Shown here: one piece after another, positions 1 to 7,607 of the stretch
Position numbering within the stretch: position 1 is the stretch's first letter
How the letters are laid out: every line of letters begins with the position of its first letter
DNA from: Campylobacterota bacterium
Lineage (GTDB): Bacteria > Campylobacterota > Campylobacteria > Campylobacterales > SZUA-545
DNA length: 17,578 nt
Reading direction: 5' to 3'
Assembly (NCBI GenBank): GCA_003561815.1
Contig: PWVP01000257.1
Coordinates: 1 to 17,578, forward strand
The notes under the pieces: model-generated
Database searches by the model: none
What the model saw: only the letters and a program-made list of their open reading frames with translations
What the model was told of the DNA's origin: nothing
Program-made: the position numbers and the translations under genes

Positions 1-628
1 CGTAGACCACGCTTTCGAGATAGAAGGCGATCACCGTGCCCAGCGCCGCGCCCTGCACCCCCAGCGCAGGCAGCCCGAAGTGGCCAAAGACCAGCGCGTA
101 GCTGAGCAGCACATTCACCCCGGCGGTAAAGAGTTTGATGCGTAGCGGCGTGGCGGTGTTACCCGAAGCGCTCATGGCGCTAAAGGCGATCTGGTTGATA
201 AAGAGTGCGCCAAAACCAAAAACCATCACCCACAGATACCCAGCTCCGAGCGCCACCACCCGATCGGCGGCCCCCATCCAGATAAAGGGCAGATGGGTGC
301 TTGGCAGTGCCAGCAGCATCACCAGTGGGGCGCCCAGAAGGGCAAAGCCGATAAAGGTGGAAAAGACCCGCGCCGCCTTATCGGGCTGGCTGCCGCCCAT
401 AAAGCGGCTCATCAGGGCATTGGAGCCCACATAGAGCACGCCGAGGATCACAAAAAAGAGCCCCATAAACTGCAGCCCGATCCCCACCGCCGCCGTGGCC
501 GAAACCTCCAGATGGCCCACCATCAGCAGGTCGATGAGCACCTGCAGCATATCCACCAGCGCCCCGGCCGCCGCGGGCAGCGAGAGCCGCCAGACCCGCT
601 GGAAACGGGCCCACTCAAAAAACGCCAT
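1..628 (-). CDS. MATE family multidrug/Na+ efflux transporter, N-terminal part
   Basis: Translating the minus strand from the ATG at 628 gives an open frame to the window edge (about 209 residues; the rest lies beyond position 1). It begins MAFFEWARFQRVWRLSLPAA and continues with several hydrophobic helices. Features typical of MATE transporters include the first-helix pattern LPAAAGALVDMLQVLIDLLMVG, here interrupted only by family-typical residues, the segment SNALMSRFMGG, and SAMSASGNTATP after the fourth to fifth helices. MATE proteins are inner-membrane antiporters that export cationic drugs or metabolites using Na+ or H+ gradients. The start has an AGG about 6 nt upstream; an in-frame GTG at 634 is a less likely alternative. 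It lies downstream of the YdcF-like gene on the same strand but 144 nt away, so it may have its own promoter. The substrate cannot be told from sequence. Confidence 0.88.
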   Translation of the reverse strand, partial: MAFFEWARFQRVWRLSLPAAAGALVDMLQVLIDLLMVGHLEVSATAAVGIGLQFMGLFFVILGVLYVGSNALMSRFMGGSQPDKAARVFSTFIGFALLGAPLVMLLALPSTHLPFIWMGAADRVVALGAGYLWVMVFGFGALFINQIAFSAMSASGNTATPLRIKLFTAGVNVLLSYALVFGHFGLPALGVQGAALGTVIAFYLESVVY

Positions 629-674
629 GCACACCTGTTCGAGAATTTTGGACGGATTCTACTACAATGGCGCC

Positions 675-776
675 ATGGCATGGATAGGCGAACTGATTAT
701 TATGTTGATCGCAGGGGCGATCTTTATCTTTATTGTGCGGGGTTATCACCGCAAAAAGACCGGCCTGGACGATTAG
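675..776 (+). CDS. Possible small single-pass membrane protein (33 aa)
   Basis: ATG at 675 opens a 33-codon frame reading MAWIGELIIMLIAG and ending YHRKKTGLDD. Residues 4-22 are strongly hydrophobic and are followed by a basic cluster (R, H, R, K, K), the pattern of a small inner-membrane protein with its C-terminus in the cytoplasm. It is on the opposite strand to both neighbours, in the 144-nt gap between the YdcF-like and MATE genes, and its stop codon overlaps that of the YdcF-like gene by 4 nt. A TACAAT hexamer at 663-668 would put the transcription start almost at the ATG, so the message could be leaderless; I see no clear Shine-Dalgarno. I do not recognise a family. It could be chance coding, and conservation of the peptide would decide. 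Confidence 0.4.
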   Translation: MAWIGELIIMLIAGAIFIFIVRGYHRKKTGLDD

Positions 777-1429
777 GGCGACTCCTCGATAAACTCCACA
801 TTCTCGTGGACAAAGGGGTAGAGTAGCCACTTGATCCCCTCGAGAACATAGTGGCTAATGCCCGCTTCGGTGCGCCACCAGTTCTCATGGGTGTAGCGTT
901 CAGTTGGCGCGGCGGCGGCTTCGTAGGCCACCGCTACCCCCTTATGCGCCGCGATCTTCTCAAATGCATAGAGCGATCGGCGGGTGTGAAACCCATCGGT
1001 GACCAGAATCACCCGCTCAATCCCCTCGCGATCGCGCACCCAGCGGGCCACATCCCACGCCTCATCCAGCGTACTGGTCGCACCCCCCTTATCGCTGGGC
1101 ACCACCTCATAAGCCACCTCGAGATGATCGAGCAGATCGGTGATGCGGTGACGCTCGATACGCAAAAATTCACTATAGCGATCGGCCGGTTCACGCACCT
1201 GCGTCACCAAAATCAGCGGCGCATAGCCCGCCTCGTAGCGATCGATCGCTGCGGGCACCCGGTTGATGGGTGAGCCGCCTAAAATCACGATCGCATCCGC
1301 CCCCTGGCGGGCGTTATCCACCTCCAGCCACTGGGCGTAGCCTGTCAAAAAGCGGGGCAGATTCTCCACCAGTAGCAAAATCAGCAGCAGTGCGACCAGT
1401 AGCAGCTGAAACCACTTCGAACCCATCAT
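773..1429 (-). CDS. YdcF/SanA-like (DUF218) membrane-anchored protein
   Basis: A 218-residue protein with one N-terminal membrane segment (about residues 7-24, rich in L, V and A) and a soluble domain of the DUF218 (YdcF/SanA/ElyC) type. Recognisable parts are ADAIVILGGSP after the anchor, a middle GGATSTLDEAW, and VILVTDGFHTRRS. These match the family pattern of a Rossmann-like fold with conserved GG, T-x-x-E and T-x-x-x-H-x-x-R segments. Family members are linked to envelope integrity, but no reaction is firmly assigned. The first ATG overlaps the stop of the upstream GGDEF-EAL gene (ATGA) and has AAGGAGG 7 nt upstream, so the two are translationally coupled. That coupling hints at a shared envelope or surface role, which is inference. 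Confidence 0.82.
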   Translation of the reverse strand: MMGSKWFQLLLVALLLILLLVENLPRFLTGYAQWLEVDNARQGADAIVILGGSPINRVPAAIDRYEAGYAPLILVTQVREPADRYSEFLRIERHRITDLLDHLEVAYEVVPSDKGGATSTLDEAWDVARWVRDREGIERVILVTDGFHTRRSLYAFEKIAAHKGVAVAYEAAAAPTERYTHENWWRTEAGISHYVLEGIKWLLYPFVHENVEFIEESP

Positions 1430-2997
1430 GCCGGCACCTCCTTCGCATCACCAAAATGGCTCCCCTGGGCATAGACAAACCCGAGCGCCTGTACCCGCTG
1501 CATACTGGCCTGATCGGTCACAAAGGTGGCAATCGGCGCGATCTTAGCCTGGTGCATCAGCGCTAAGAGTCCGGTGGTCACACTCAGCGCCGCCTCTTTC
1601 TGTGTCACCGCCTGCAGCAACGCACCGCTAAACTTCACCGCATCGGGCTGGAGCATCAAGAGTGCACTTAGATCCTCACCACCGGTGCCAAAGTTCTCGA
1701 TCAGCAGCCGCACCCCCTCGCGCCGAACGCGCTTTAAAAAGGTGCCAACGGTGCTATCTTTTAAAAGGCGCGCATCCCAGCTTAGCTCCAGCCAGATGCG
1801 ACTTAGTGCGACGCCACCGCGCTCTGCGGCGCGCTTTAAGATCGCCTCGATATCCAGATGCAAAATATCCTCCACCGTCAGATTCAGACAGATCCAGCCA
1901 CTCTGCTCGGCCAGCTGCTCGATCGCCCGGGTTAAAATCCGCTCGCTAATCTGCGGATAGAGGCCGGAGTTCTGCGCCGCTGGCAGAAAAAAGCCCGGCG
2001 TAACCGCTGTCCTCTTCTCATCGATCAGCCGCGCGAGCGCCTCGTAGCCCACCACCTGCCCACTGGCGAGATCCACATAGGGCTGAAAGTAGGGGCGGAT
2101 GCGATCCTCGCTCAGTGCCGCCTCGATCTTCTTCGCCCAGAGCAGGTTCTGCTCGTGGGTGTGCAAAAAGGCGTTATCATCATCAAAGAGCGCCACGGGC
2201 TTTTGCTGCGCGATCGCCTCCTTAAGCGCCATCTGCGCCTGTGCGATGGGATCGGATCCTTGCAAAGCCGCCAGCCCCGCCACCGCTTCGCTGCTTAAAG
2301 AGATCCCCTGATGGACAACCCCTAGAGCCTCAATCTCAGCCAGCAGTGCCTGGCACACCTGTAGCGGCTCTTTGTCTGCTAAAAGCACCCCGAAGGTGTC
2401 ACCCCCGGCACGAAAGGCGCGGCGATTAAAGCGCTCCTTTAAAAAGTGGCCCACCGCCAACAGCAGCGCGTCGCCATAGCAGGTGCCGTAAAACTCGCTA
2501 ATGGCGCGCACCTTCGGCAGTCGAATCAGCGCTAAGGTGCCCTCTTTTTCCTGCGCGATCGCCTCGCTGAGTGCGAAGGCGTTGCCCAGCGAGGTGAGCC
2601 GATCGCCGCGCGCCTGCTCGTTGAGGGTGCGCAGGGTGCGCTCTTGTGCTTTGTGCCGCTGCGAGAGGGTGTTGGCCAGTGAAAGCACCTTTTTATGAAG
2701 CGAAGCGATCTCTTTAAACTCCAGCGCCGTTCGCGCAGGGGCGCGCTCTAACTCTAGCGCCCCTAGCGACGCCTCGATCTGCTCTAAGGGGACAAGCGCC
2801 GATCGTCTAAAAACCGCCAGCGCCCGGACAGTGAGCAGCAGTGCTAAAGCGCCACCACCGATCAAGGCGGCCAGCAGCAGTGCCACAAACCCGCTCTCCA
2901 GCCACCAGAGCAGTCCTGCCACCAAAGCAGCACTCACCAGCGCACCAAAACCCACCACCAGGAGCTGGCGCTTTAAAAAGGAGCTTAAGCTTCGCAC
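1426..2997 (-). CDS. Membrane-anchored GGDEF-EAL protein with both active sites degraded
   Basis: A 523-residue protein with a two-helix membrane hairpin (about residues 10-62), a short coiled linker, a GGDEF domain and an EAL domain. The GGDEF signature is GGDTF (residues 198-202), so cyclase activity is unlikely. In the EAL domain the EAL triplet is present (E319), but the paired aspartates DDFG are IENFG (E434, N435), the E-x-x-E helix reads LELSWDA, and the late glutamate motif AEGVE reads ATFVTD. Several metal ligands are therefore missing, and the protein is more likely a c-di-GMP receptor or partner-binding protein than a phosphodiesterase. The start is GTG at 2997, chosen because AAAGGG lies 6 nt upstream; a GTG at 3024 has no ribosome site. 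It is coupled to the downstream YdcF-like gene. Confidence 0.85.
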   Translation of the reverse strand: MRSLSSFLKRQLLVVGFGALVSAALVAGLLWWLESGFVALLLAALIGGGALALLLTVRALAVFRRSALVPLEQIEASLGALELERAPARTALEFKEIASLHKKVLSLANTLSQRHKAQERTLRTLNEQARGDRLTSLGNAFALSEAIAQEKEGTLALIRLPKVRAISEFYGTCYGDALLLAVGHFLKERFNRRAFRAGGDTFGVLLADKEPLQVCQALLAEIEALGVVHQGISLSSEAVAGLAALQGSDPIAQAQMALKEAIAQQKPVALFDDDNAFLHTHEQNLLWAKKIEAALSEDRIRPYFQPYVDLASGQVVGYEALARLIDEKRTAVTPGFFLPAAQNSGLYPQISERILTRAIEQLAEQSGWICLNLTVEDILHLDIEAILKRAAERGGVALSRIWLELSWDARLLKDSTVGTFLKRVRREGVRLLIENFGTGGEDLSALLMLQPDAVKFSGALLQAVTQKEAALSVTTGLLALMHQAKIAPIATFVTDQASMQRVQALGFVYAQGSHFGDAKEVPA

Positions 2998-3086
2998 ACG
3001 GCACCCTTTAAAAACATATGTCACATTATGCGTTAAGAGTGTTTGGAATAAAATTAACTTTAAAATTTCAAAGAAGGTGCTGCCCC
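2998..3086. promoter_or_regulatory. AT-rich divergent promoter region
   Basis: This short, AT-rich gap separates the start of the degenerate GGDEF-EAL gene (minus) from the start of the eight-gene plus-strand operon. On the plus strand TAAAAT at 3049-3054 is the best -10 candidate for the DegT operon; on the minus strand CATAAT at 3033-3028 is the best for the GGDEF-EAL gene. Neither has a convincing -35 element. Both hexamers are one base from TATAAT but the DNA is AT-rich, so the exact sites are uncertain. Confidence 0.45.
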
Positions 3087-4217
3087 ATGTCCTATGCGAT
3101 CCCCTTTTTTCGCCCCAATATCCGTCAGGTTGAGGGCAAGCTGTTTGAGCGGGCCCTTCAGGGCGAGCAGGCTTCGCTTGTCCAGGAGCTTGAGCAGGTG
3201 GTCTGCCAGGAGACCGGTAGCGCCCACACCATCGCCGCTGTCAACCCCGCCTCGGCCATCCATCTGGCCCTCTGCGCGCTGGATATCAAGCGGGGCGATA
3301 AGATCGTCTGTTCGGTCAACGCCCACCCGGCACTGCCCCAGATGGTCCGCCACTTCGATGCCGAGCCGATCTTTGTGGATATCGATCCGAACAACTACAA
3401 CATCAACCTGGATGCCCTTGAGACGATTCTGCGCGAGAACACCTCCAAAAAGCTTCGGGGGGTGATGATCCCCTTTGTGGCCGGGCAGGCGCCCGCGCTT
3501 AAGCGGCTCTACGCCATCGCGCGCACCCACGGTGCGTTTGTGCTGGAGGATGCCAGCGGCAGCTACGGTCTGCACTACGAGGGACGAGCCGTGGGGGCAC
3601 TGGAGGCGGATATCACCATCCTCTCCCTCTCGCCCATGGGGGCCGCCGTGGCCACCAACGCCGGGCTGCTGCTCACCCAAAACCGCGATCTCGCCGATCG
3701 GGCGCGGCTGCTGCGAAGCCACGGGATCGACTATCAGGCCAACCCCAGCGTCGAGTACGCCTACGATGTGCTCGAGATCGGGCTGGACTACCTCCCCTCA
3801 GGGCTGGATGCCGCCGCCACCCTCTCAGAGCTCGCCCAGGCCCCCGCCCTGCTTAAAAGACGCCAGAGTATCGCTGCGCGCTACCGTGACGCCTTTAAGG
3901 GGGTGCCCCACATCGAGAACCCCGCCCTTGAGAGCGATCACGCCTTCTGGGCCTATATCATCAAGGTGGACAAAAACCGCGACGGCTTTGCCAAAAGTCT
4001 GGCCCAGAAGCAGGTGCAGACCGGGCTGCACTATATCCCGCTGCACATGATGAGCTACTACCGTCACAAATATGGCCTGCGCATCACCAGCTTCCCTAAA
4101 GCGCTTAACAACTACCAGCAGATCCTCTCACTGCCGATCTACGCTGCCATGGAGGATGCGGAGATAGAGGCGGTGGTGGCTGCTGTGACCGAGATTGCGC
4201 GCGCGCGCGTCTGGTAG
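3087..4217 (+). CDS. DegT/DnrJ/EryC1/StrS-family protein lacking the PLP lysine
   Basis: A 376-residue protein that aligns by eye over the whole DegT aminotransferase fold: HLALCALDIKRGDKI, EPIFVDIDPNNYNI, LEDASGSYG and the downstream arm LLRSHGIDY. DegT enzymes normally transfer an amino group to a keto-sugar nucleotide, using a lysine in S-F-x-P-x-K. Here the ungapped equivalent is SLSPMG, with Gly185 in the lysine position. The substrate-side motif GTAALH is replaced by NPASAIH and the EDAAQ motif by EDASG, although the PLP-ring aspartate (D155) remains. It is probably not an active aminotransferase. The neighbour is lpxK, and some Campylobacterota make 2,3-diamino lipid A with a DegT enzyme (GnnB), so a link to lipid A is possible. 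ATG 3087 is preferred to an upstream in-frame start at 3018 because the family begins at FFRPNI and GAAGG lies 9 nt upstream. It is the first gene of the operon. Confidence 0.83.
   Translation: MSYAIPFFRPNIRQVEGKLFERALQGEQASLVQELEQVVCQETGSAHTIAAVNPASAIHLALCALDIKRGDKIVCSVNAHPALPQMVRHFDAEPIFVDIDPNNYNINLDALETILRENTSKKLRGVMIPFVAGQAPALKRLYAIARTHGAFVLEDASGSYGLHYEGRAVGALEADITILSLSPMGAAVATNAGLLLTQNRDLADRARLLRSHGIDYQANPSVEYAYDVLEIGLDYLPSGLDAAATLSELAQAPALLKRRQSIAARYRDAFKGVPHIENPALESDHAFWAYIIKVDKNRDGFAKSLAQKQVQTGLHYIPLHMMSYYRHKYGLRITSFPKALNNYQQILSLPIYAAMEDAEIEAVVAAVTEIARARVW
4197..4209. repeat. Alternating GC dinucleotide tract
   Basis: Thirteen alternating G and C bases lie in the last codons of the DegT-family gene, encoding A-R-A-R. 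Gain or loss of a dinucleotide would change only the last few residues and the stop position, just before lpxK. Confidence 0.6.
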
Positions 4218-4226
4218 CGGCCCGCT

Positions 4227-5195
4227 TTGAGCAGCCCGGCTAACCGCATTGAGGGGTGGCTCTATGCCCCCCGGGGCTTCTGGCAGCGGTTTTTGCTCGG
4301 CGTGCTCACCCCCTTAGGGTGGCTGCTCTGTGCGGTGGGGTGGCGCCGGCTGCACCCCTCTACGCCCCCCATCACCCCCCCTCTGCCCACCATCAGCGTG
4401 GGCAATCTCACCGTAGGGGGCACGGGCAAAACCCCCCTCATCGCCGCCCTGGCAGCGCGCTATGCCAAACCGGCCATTATCCTGCGTGGCTACCGGCGCA
4501 AAAGCCGTGGCTGCCAGCTCATCGCCCATGAGAGGAGGCTGTGTGCCACCCTAGTGCAGAGCGGCGATGAGGCGATGCTCTATCACCGCCTGCTGCCCTG
4601 GGCTACGGTGATTGTCAGCGCCGATCGGCTCGAGGCGATCGCCTACGCCCACCGGCTGGGCGCCACGGTCGCCTTTTTAGATGACGCCTTTCGCCACCGC
4701 CACATCGAGAAGCTCGATCTGCTGATCGCTCCCACCCCCACCCCTGAAAACCGCCGCTGTCTGCCCGCAGGCCCCTACCGCCTTCCGCCTAAAGCCTACC
4801 AGCTAGCCGATCGGGTGGTGCAAGAGGGGGTGGACTTTACGCGCCGCTGCACGATCGTAAACCCCACCGAAAAGATGGTGCTCATGACAGCGATCGCCCG
4901 CCCGGAGAGACTGGAGCCCTTTCTGCCCGATCTGCAGGGGCGCTGCTACTTTCCCGATCACCACCCCTTTACCCACCAGGAGGCATCAGAGGCGCTTAAA
5001 CGCCACCAGGGCACCTCTTTGCTGGTGACCGAAAAGGATGCGGTCAAGCTGGAAAGTTTCAATCTGCCACTCTCCTATCTTACACTCACGCTTGAGGTTG
5101 GCGAAAACCTCCATCAGATGGTGGCGGACTACACACTTCAAAAGGGTGGTGACGCTACAATAAGCCCCAAAAACCCAGACCCTTTAAGGACATAA
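4227..5195 (+). CDS. lpxK: Tetraacyldisaccharide 4'-kinase
   Basis: A 322-residue protein that phosphorylates the 4' position of the lipid A disaccharide at the inner face of the cytoplasmic membrane, using ATP. It has the LpxK layout: an N-terminal amphipathic or membrane segment (RIEGWLYAPRGFWQRFLLG, then a hydrophobic stretch to about residue 40), then ISVGNLTVGGTGKTP with the Walker A motif GGTGKT at residues 64-69. It continues with AIILRGYRRKS, the GDEAML motif, and VAFLDDAFRHR, which carries the DD of the second nucleotide-binding motif. The C-terminal part has VLMTAIARPERLE and LLVTEKDAVKL, both typical of the family. The start is taken as TTG 4227, 9 nt after the DegT stop. No strong Shine-Dalgarno is seen, so translation may be coupled. 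It shows the cell makes a Gram-negative lipid A. Confidence 0.95.
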   Translation: MSSPANRIEGWLYAPRGFWQRFLLGVLTPLGWLLCAVGWRRLHPSTPPITPPLPTISVGNLTVGGTGKTPLIAALAARYAKPAIILRGYRRKSRGCQLIAHERRLCATLVQSGDEAMLYHRLLPWATVIVSADRLEAIAYAHRLGATVAFLDDAFRHRHIEKLDLLIAPTPTPENRRCLPAGPYRLPPKAYQLADRVVQEGVDFTRRCTIVNPTEKMVLMTAIARPERLEPFLPDLQGRCYFPDHHPFTHQEASEALKRHQGTSLLVTEKDAVKLESFNLPLSYLTLTLEVGENLHQMVADYTLQKGGDATISPKNPDPLRT

Positions 5196-5197
5196 TC

Positions 5198-5779
5198 GTG
5201 GCAAACCGTACCCAATCAAAAAGCAGCGAAGACTCCCTGCTGGAGCTTCGCATCCGCATGGAGCGCTGGGTCAGAAAAAACCGTCTCTGGCTCATCGGTG
5301 CTGTGGCGGCCATCGTCATCTGGCTTCTGGCCATGGGGATCTACGCCCTTGTGGAGCAAAACCGCATCCAGGCGGCCAACACCGCGCTCACCACCCTACA
5401 AAACGATCCCACCGATGCCCAGGCGCTTGAGACGCTTCAGAGCCGATCGCCGCAGCTTTATGGCCTCTTTAAGCTCCAGCAGGCCGCCCAGAGCGGCGAT
5501 CGCACCGCCTTAGAGACGCTGGCACAGCGAAACGATCTGGCCGGGGATATGGCCGCTTATCAGCTCGCCCTTTTGGATGAAGACCCCCAGGCGCTGGGCC
5601 GCTACACCCAGCGAGAGGGGGCCCCCTTAAGGGAGATGGCCTACCTGAGCGAAGCGCTGATCTGGCATGAACAGGGCGAGCACCAGCGTGCACGCGATGC
5701 GCTTGCGCGCGTGGGCTTTGACTCCGATATGCGCGACTTTGCAGCGACGCTTGAGCACTACGGAGTGGTTGGGGAGTGA
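5198..5779 (+). CDS. YfgM-like membrane-anchored tetratricopeptide protein
   Basis: A 193-residue protein with a cytoplasmic N-terminus, one membrane helix at about residues 30-52 (LWLIGAVAAIVIWLLAMGIY) and a periplasmic alpha-helical tail with TPR-like repeats, clearest at AYLSEALIWHEQGEHQRARDAL shortened here to its pattern of paired helices. This matches enterobacterial YfgM, which sits at the SecYEG translocon and hands secreted proteins to periplasmic chaperones. GTG 5198 has AAGGA 7 nt upstream and lies 2 nt after the lpxK stop. The last codons overlap the start of the next gene by 4 nt (GTGA). In Gammaproteobacteria yfgM directly precedes bamB, and the same arrangement appears here, which supports both assignments. 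The protein sequence alone would only support a generic TPR protein. Confidence 0.7.
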   Translation: MANRTQSKSSEDSLLELRIRMERWVRKNRLWLIGAVAAIVIWLLAMGIYALVEQNRIQAANTALTTLQNDPTDAQALETLQSRSPQLYGLFKLQQAAQSGDRTALETLAQRNDLAGDMAAYQLALLDEDPQALGRYTQREGAPLREMAYLSEALIWHEQGEHQRARDALARVGFDSDMRDFAATLEHYGVVGE

Positions 5780-6780
5780 GCCGCTTTGTTCTGCTGGCCA
5801 CCCTGGCCGCCTGGCTTCTGATCGGCTGCTCAAAAAAGGCGATCTACACCCCTGAGCGGATCGATGATCGCCTCAGCTACAGCGATCGTACCCCTTTGCC
5901 GATGCAGGAGAGCTGGCTAGGCAGCGGGGCCACCTTAGAGGATGGCTCCATCTTTCTTCCCGCTGCCGGGCGGGAGTCTTTTGGCCTCGGCGCTGAGTTT
6001 CGGCTGGTGGGGGTTAATGGCCCCTGGCGGCTGATGGCCGATCGAAGCGGCACACTAAAGGCGATCGACACCCAAAGCGGTGCGCGCCATAAGCTGACCC
6101 TCTCGCAGCCGGTTTTAAGTGCTGCCACCGATGGGAGCGTGGTGGCCACCATCAGCCGTGACAACAGTCACCGCCTGCACGATCTGCACTCCGGTGAAGT
6201 GGTGATGCTGGTGCGTGAGCGGCCCACCATGACCATCACCACCCAGATCGCCCCTCCCCTCATCGGAGCGGATCAGGTGATCTTTGGCACCTTGGATGGC
6301 AAGCTGCTGGTCGTCGATCGCGACCGAAATCGCGTCGTGCTGGAGCGGGTGGTGGGCACCGATTCGCACTTTGGCAATGTCCGCTTTATGGTGGCCCACG
6401 ATCACCGCATCATCGCCGCAACCGCCGGACGCATCATCTCCTTAGGGCTTGATGGCACCACCGAAACCCTCTCGGTCAATGTCCGCACCTTGAGCCTGCT
6501 GCCCTCAGGGCTCTACCTCTTTAGCACCGAAGGGCACATCAAGCGCCTCTCTAGCCGCCTTGAGACCCTGGATGAACACCGCATCCCCTTTGCCCGCATC
6601 CTAGCAGCCCACGAACAGAGCGATCGGCTCTATCTGATGGAGCGCAGCGGCTATCTCATCACCCTGCGCACCGATCTGAGCGATCAGCGCATCTACGAGC
6701 TGCCCGATACCCTCTCAGCGCCCCTGCTCATCTCGCCGGAGTACCTCTACCACCACCGCAAAGGCATCCGGTGGCCCTAG
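5776..6780 (+). CDS. BamB-like beta-propeller lipoprotein
   Basis: A 334-residue protein with a lipoprotein signal: a short basic start, a hydrophobic core and lipobox LIGC with Cys18. The mature part shows repeated beta-strand units of the PQQ/WD-like propeller type. The clearest is PLIGADQVIFGTLDGKLLVV (about residues 156-175), close to the BamB/PQQ repeat in which a strand V-[IY]-x-G-x-x-D-G-x-[LV] is followed by D-x-x-x-x-x-x-W/L-E. BamB is an outer-membrane lipoprotein that scaffolds the BAM complex for barrel insertion. The upstream YfgM-like gene, translationally coupled by a GTGA overlap, gives the yfgM-bamB order. The start is that overlapping GTG. A plain propeller lipoprotein of unknown role is the alternative. 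Confidence 0.65.
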   Translation: MSRFVLLATLAAWLLIGCSKKAIYTPERIDDRLSYSDRTPLPMQESWLGSGATLEDGSIFLPAAGRESFGLGAEFRLVGVNGPWRLMADRSGTLKAIDTQSGARHKLTLSQPVLSAATDGSVVATISRDNSHRLHDLHSGEVVMLVRERPTMTITTQIAPPLIGADQVIFGTLDGKLLVVDRDRNRVVLERVVGTDSHFGNVRFMVAHDHRIIAATAGRIISLGLDGTTETLSVNVRTLSLLPSGLYLFSTEGHIKRLSSRLETLDEHRIPFARILAAHEQSDRLYLMERSGYLITLRTDLSDQRIYELPDTLSAPLLISPEYLYHHRKGIRWP

Positions 6781-7607
6781 CGGCGCTGACGGAGGAGTAT
6801 CTGGGCCACCTGCAGGTGGTTCGGGGGCTCAGCCCCAAAAGCATCGAAGCGTACCGGCGCGATCTCGGGCAGTTTGCCCAGGGGGTGGCGGTTCCTTTCG
6901 AGCGCCTGGATGCTATGGCGATCTATGACTACCTCACCCGCTTTAAAAATGCGCGCACCCGCAACCGAAAGCTCTCTAGCATCAACGGCTTTTTAGGGTG
7001 GTGTTATGACGCGCTCTATCTTCAGGATCGCCCCCGCCTCAGCGGCTCGAAAACCCCCCGCTCCCTGCCCAAATATCTTCCGCCCGAGCAGGTGGAGGCG
7101 GGCTTAGCGCTACTCTCCGATGAGAATAGCTGGCTCATACTGCGCGATCGGGCACTCATTCTCTTTCTCTACGCCACCGGCGCACGGGTGAGCGAAGCAC
7201 TTCTGGCCCAGCGGCGCGATATCGATCAAGGGTGGCTTCGAATCCGCATGGGCAAAGGGGCCAAAGAGCGGATGGTCCCCGTTGCCAAACGGGCGCTTTT
7301 GGCACTGGATCACTACCTAAGCCAGCGCCCCCACTTTAGCGCCCATCTCTTTACCAACCACCGCGGCGGGGTGCTCAGCCGGGTTAGCGCCTTTAAGATT
7401 GTCCAGCGCACCCTGGGGGTCTCACCCCATGTGCTGCGCCACTCCTTTGCCACCGCGCTTTTGCTGGGGGGAGCCGATCTGCGGGTGGTTCAAGAGCTGC
7501 TCGGCCACGCCTCGCTCAACACCACCCAGATCTACACCCACCTGGAGCCCAAACACCTCAGCCAGACGGTGGAGGCGTACCACCCCCTCTCAGGAAGCGC
7601 CGCGTGA
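6771..7607 (+). CDS. XerC/XerD-like tyrosine recombinase
   Basis: A 278-residue site-specific recombinase with the N-terminal SAM-like DNA-binding domain (LTEEYLGHLQVVRGLSPKS, about residues 6-85) and the C-terminal catalytic domain. The full catalytic set is present: R139 (ATGARVSE), K162 (GKGAKER), H220 and R223 (HVLRHSF), H246 (LLGHASL) and nucleophile Y255 (IYTHL). The length fits chromosomal XerC/D, which resolve chromosome dimers at dif, rather than the longer XerH of Campylobacter and Helicobacter. GTG 6771 overlaps the 3' end of the lipoprotein gene by 10 nt and has AAAGG 6 nt upstream. It is embedded in a housekeeping operon with no other mobile genes, repeats or att-like sites nearby, which argues for a core function and against an integrase. 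Confidence 0.9.
   Translation: MALAALTEEYLGHLQVVRGLSPKSIEAYRRDLGQFAQGVAVPFERLDAMAIYDYLTRFKNARTRNRKLSSINGFLGWCYDALYLQDRPRLSGSKTPRSLPKYLPPEQVEAGLALLSDENSWLILRDRALILFLYATGARVSEALLAQRRDIDQGWLRIRMGKGAKERMVPVAKRALLALDHYLSQRPHFSAHLFTNHRGGVLSRVSAFKIVQRTLGVSPHVLRHSFATALLLGGADLRVVQELLGHASLNTTQIYTHLEPKHLSQTVEAYHPLSGSAA

Noticed and set aside
293..826. 177-codon plus-strand ORF
   Set aside because: It spans the MATE gene on the other strand; its Gln/His/Arg-rich sequence is a typical shadow. Only the short hydrophobic frame at 675-776 was kept.
3060..3722. 220-codon minus-strand ORF
   Set aside because: It is antisense to the DegT-family gene and its sequence has the G/H/D/V-rich look of a shadow frame.
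6771..7607. Recombinase as mark of an integrated element
   Set aside because: No tRNA, att-like repeat, transposase or change in composition is found on either side, and the gene is coupled to core genes.
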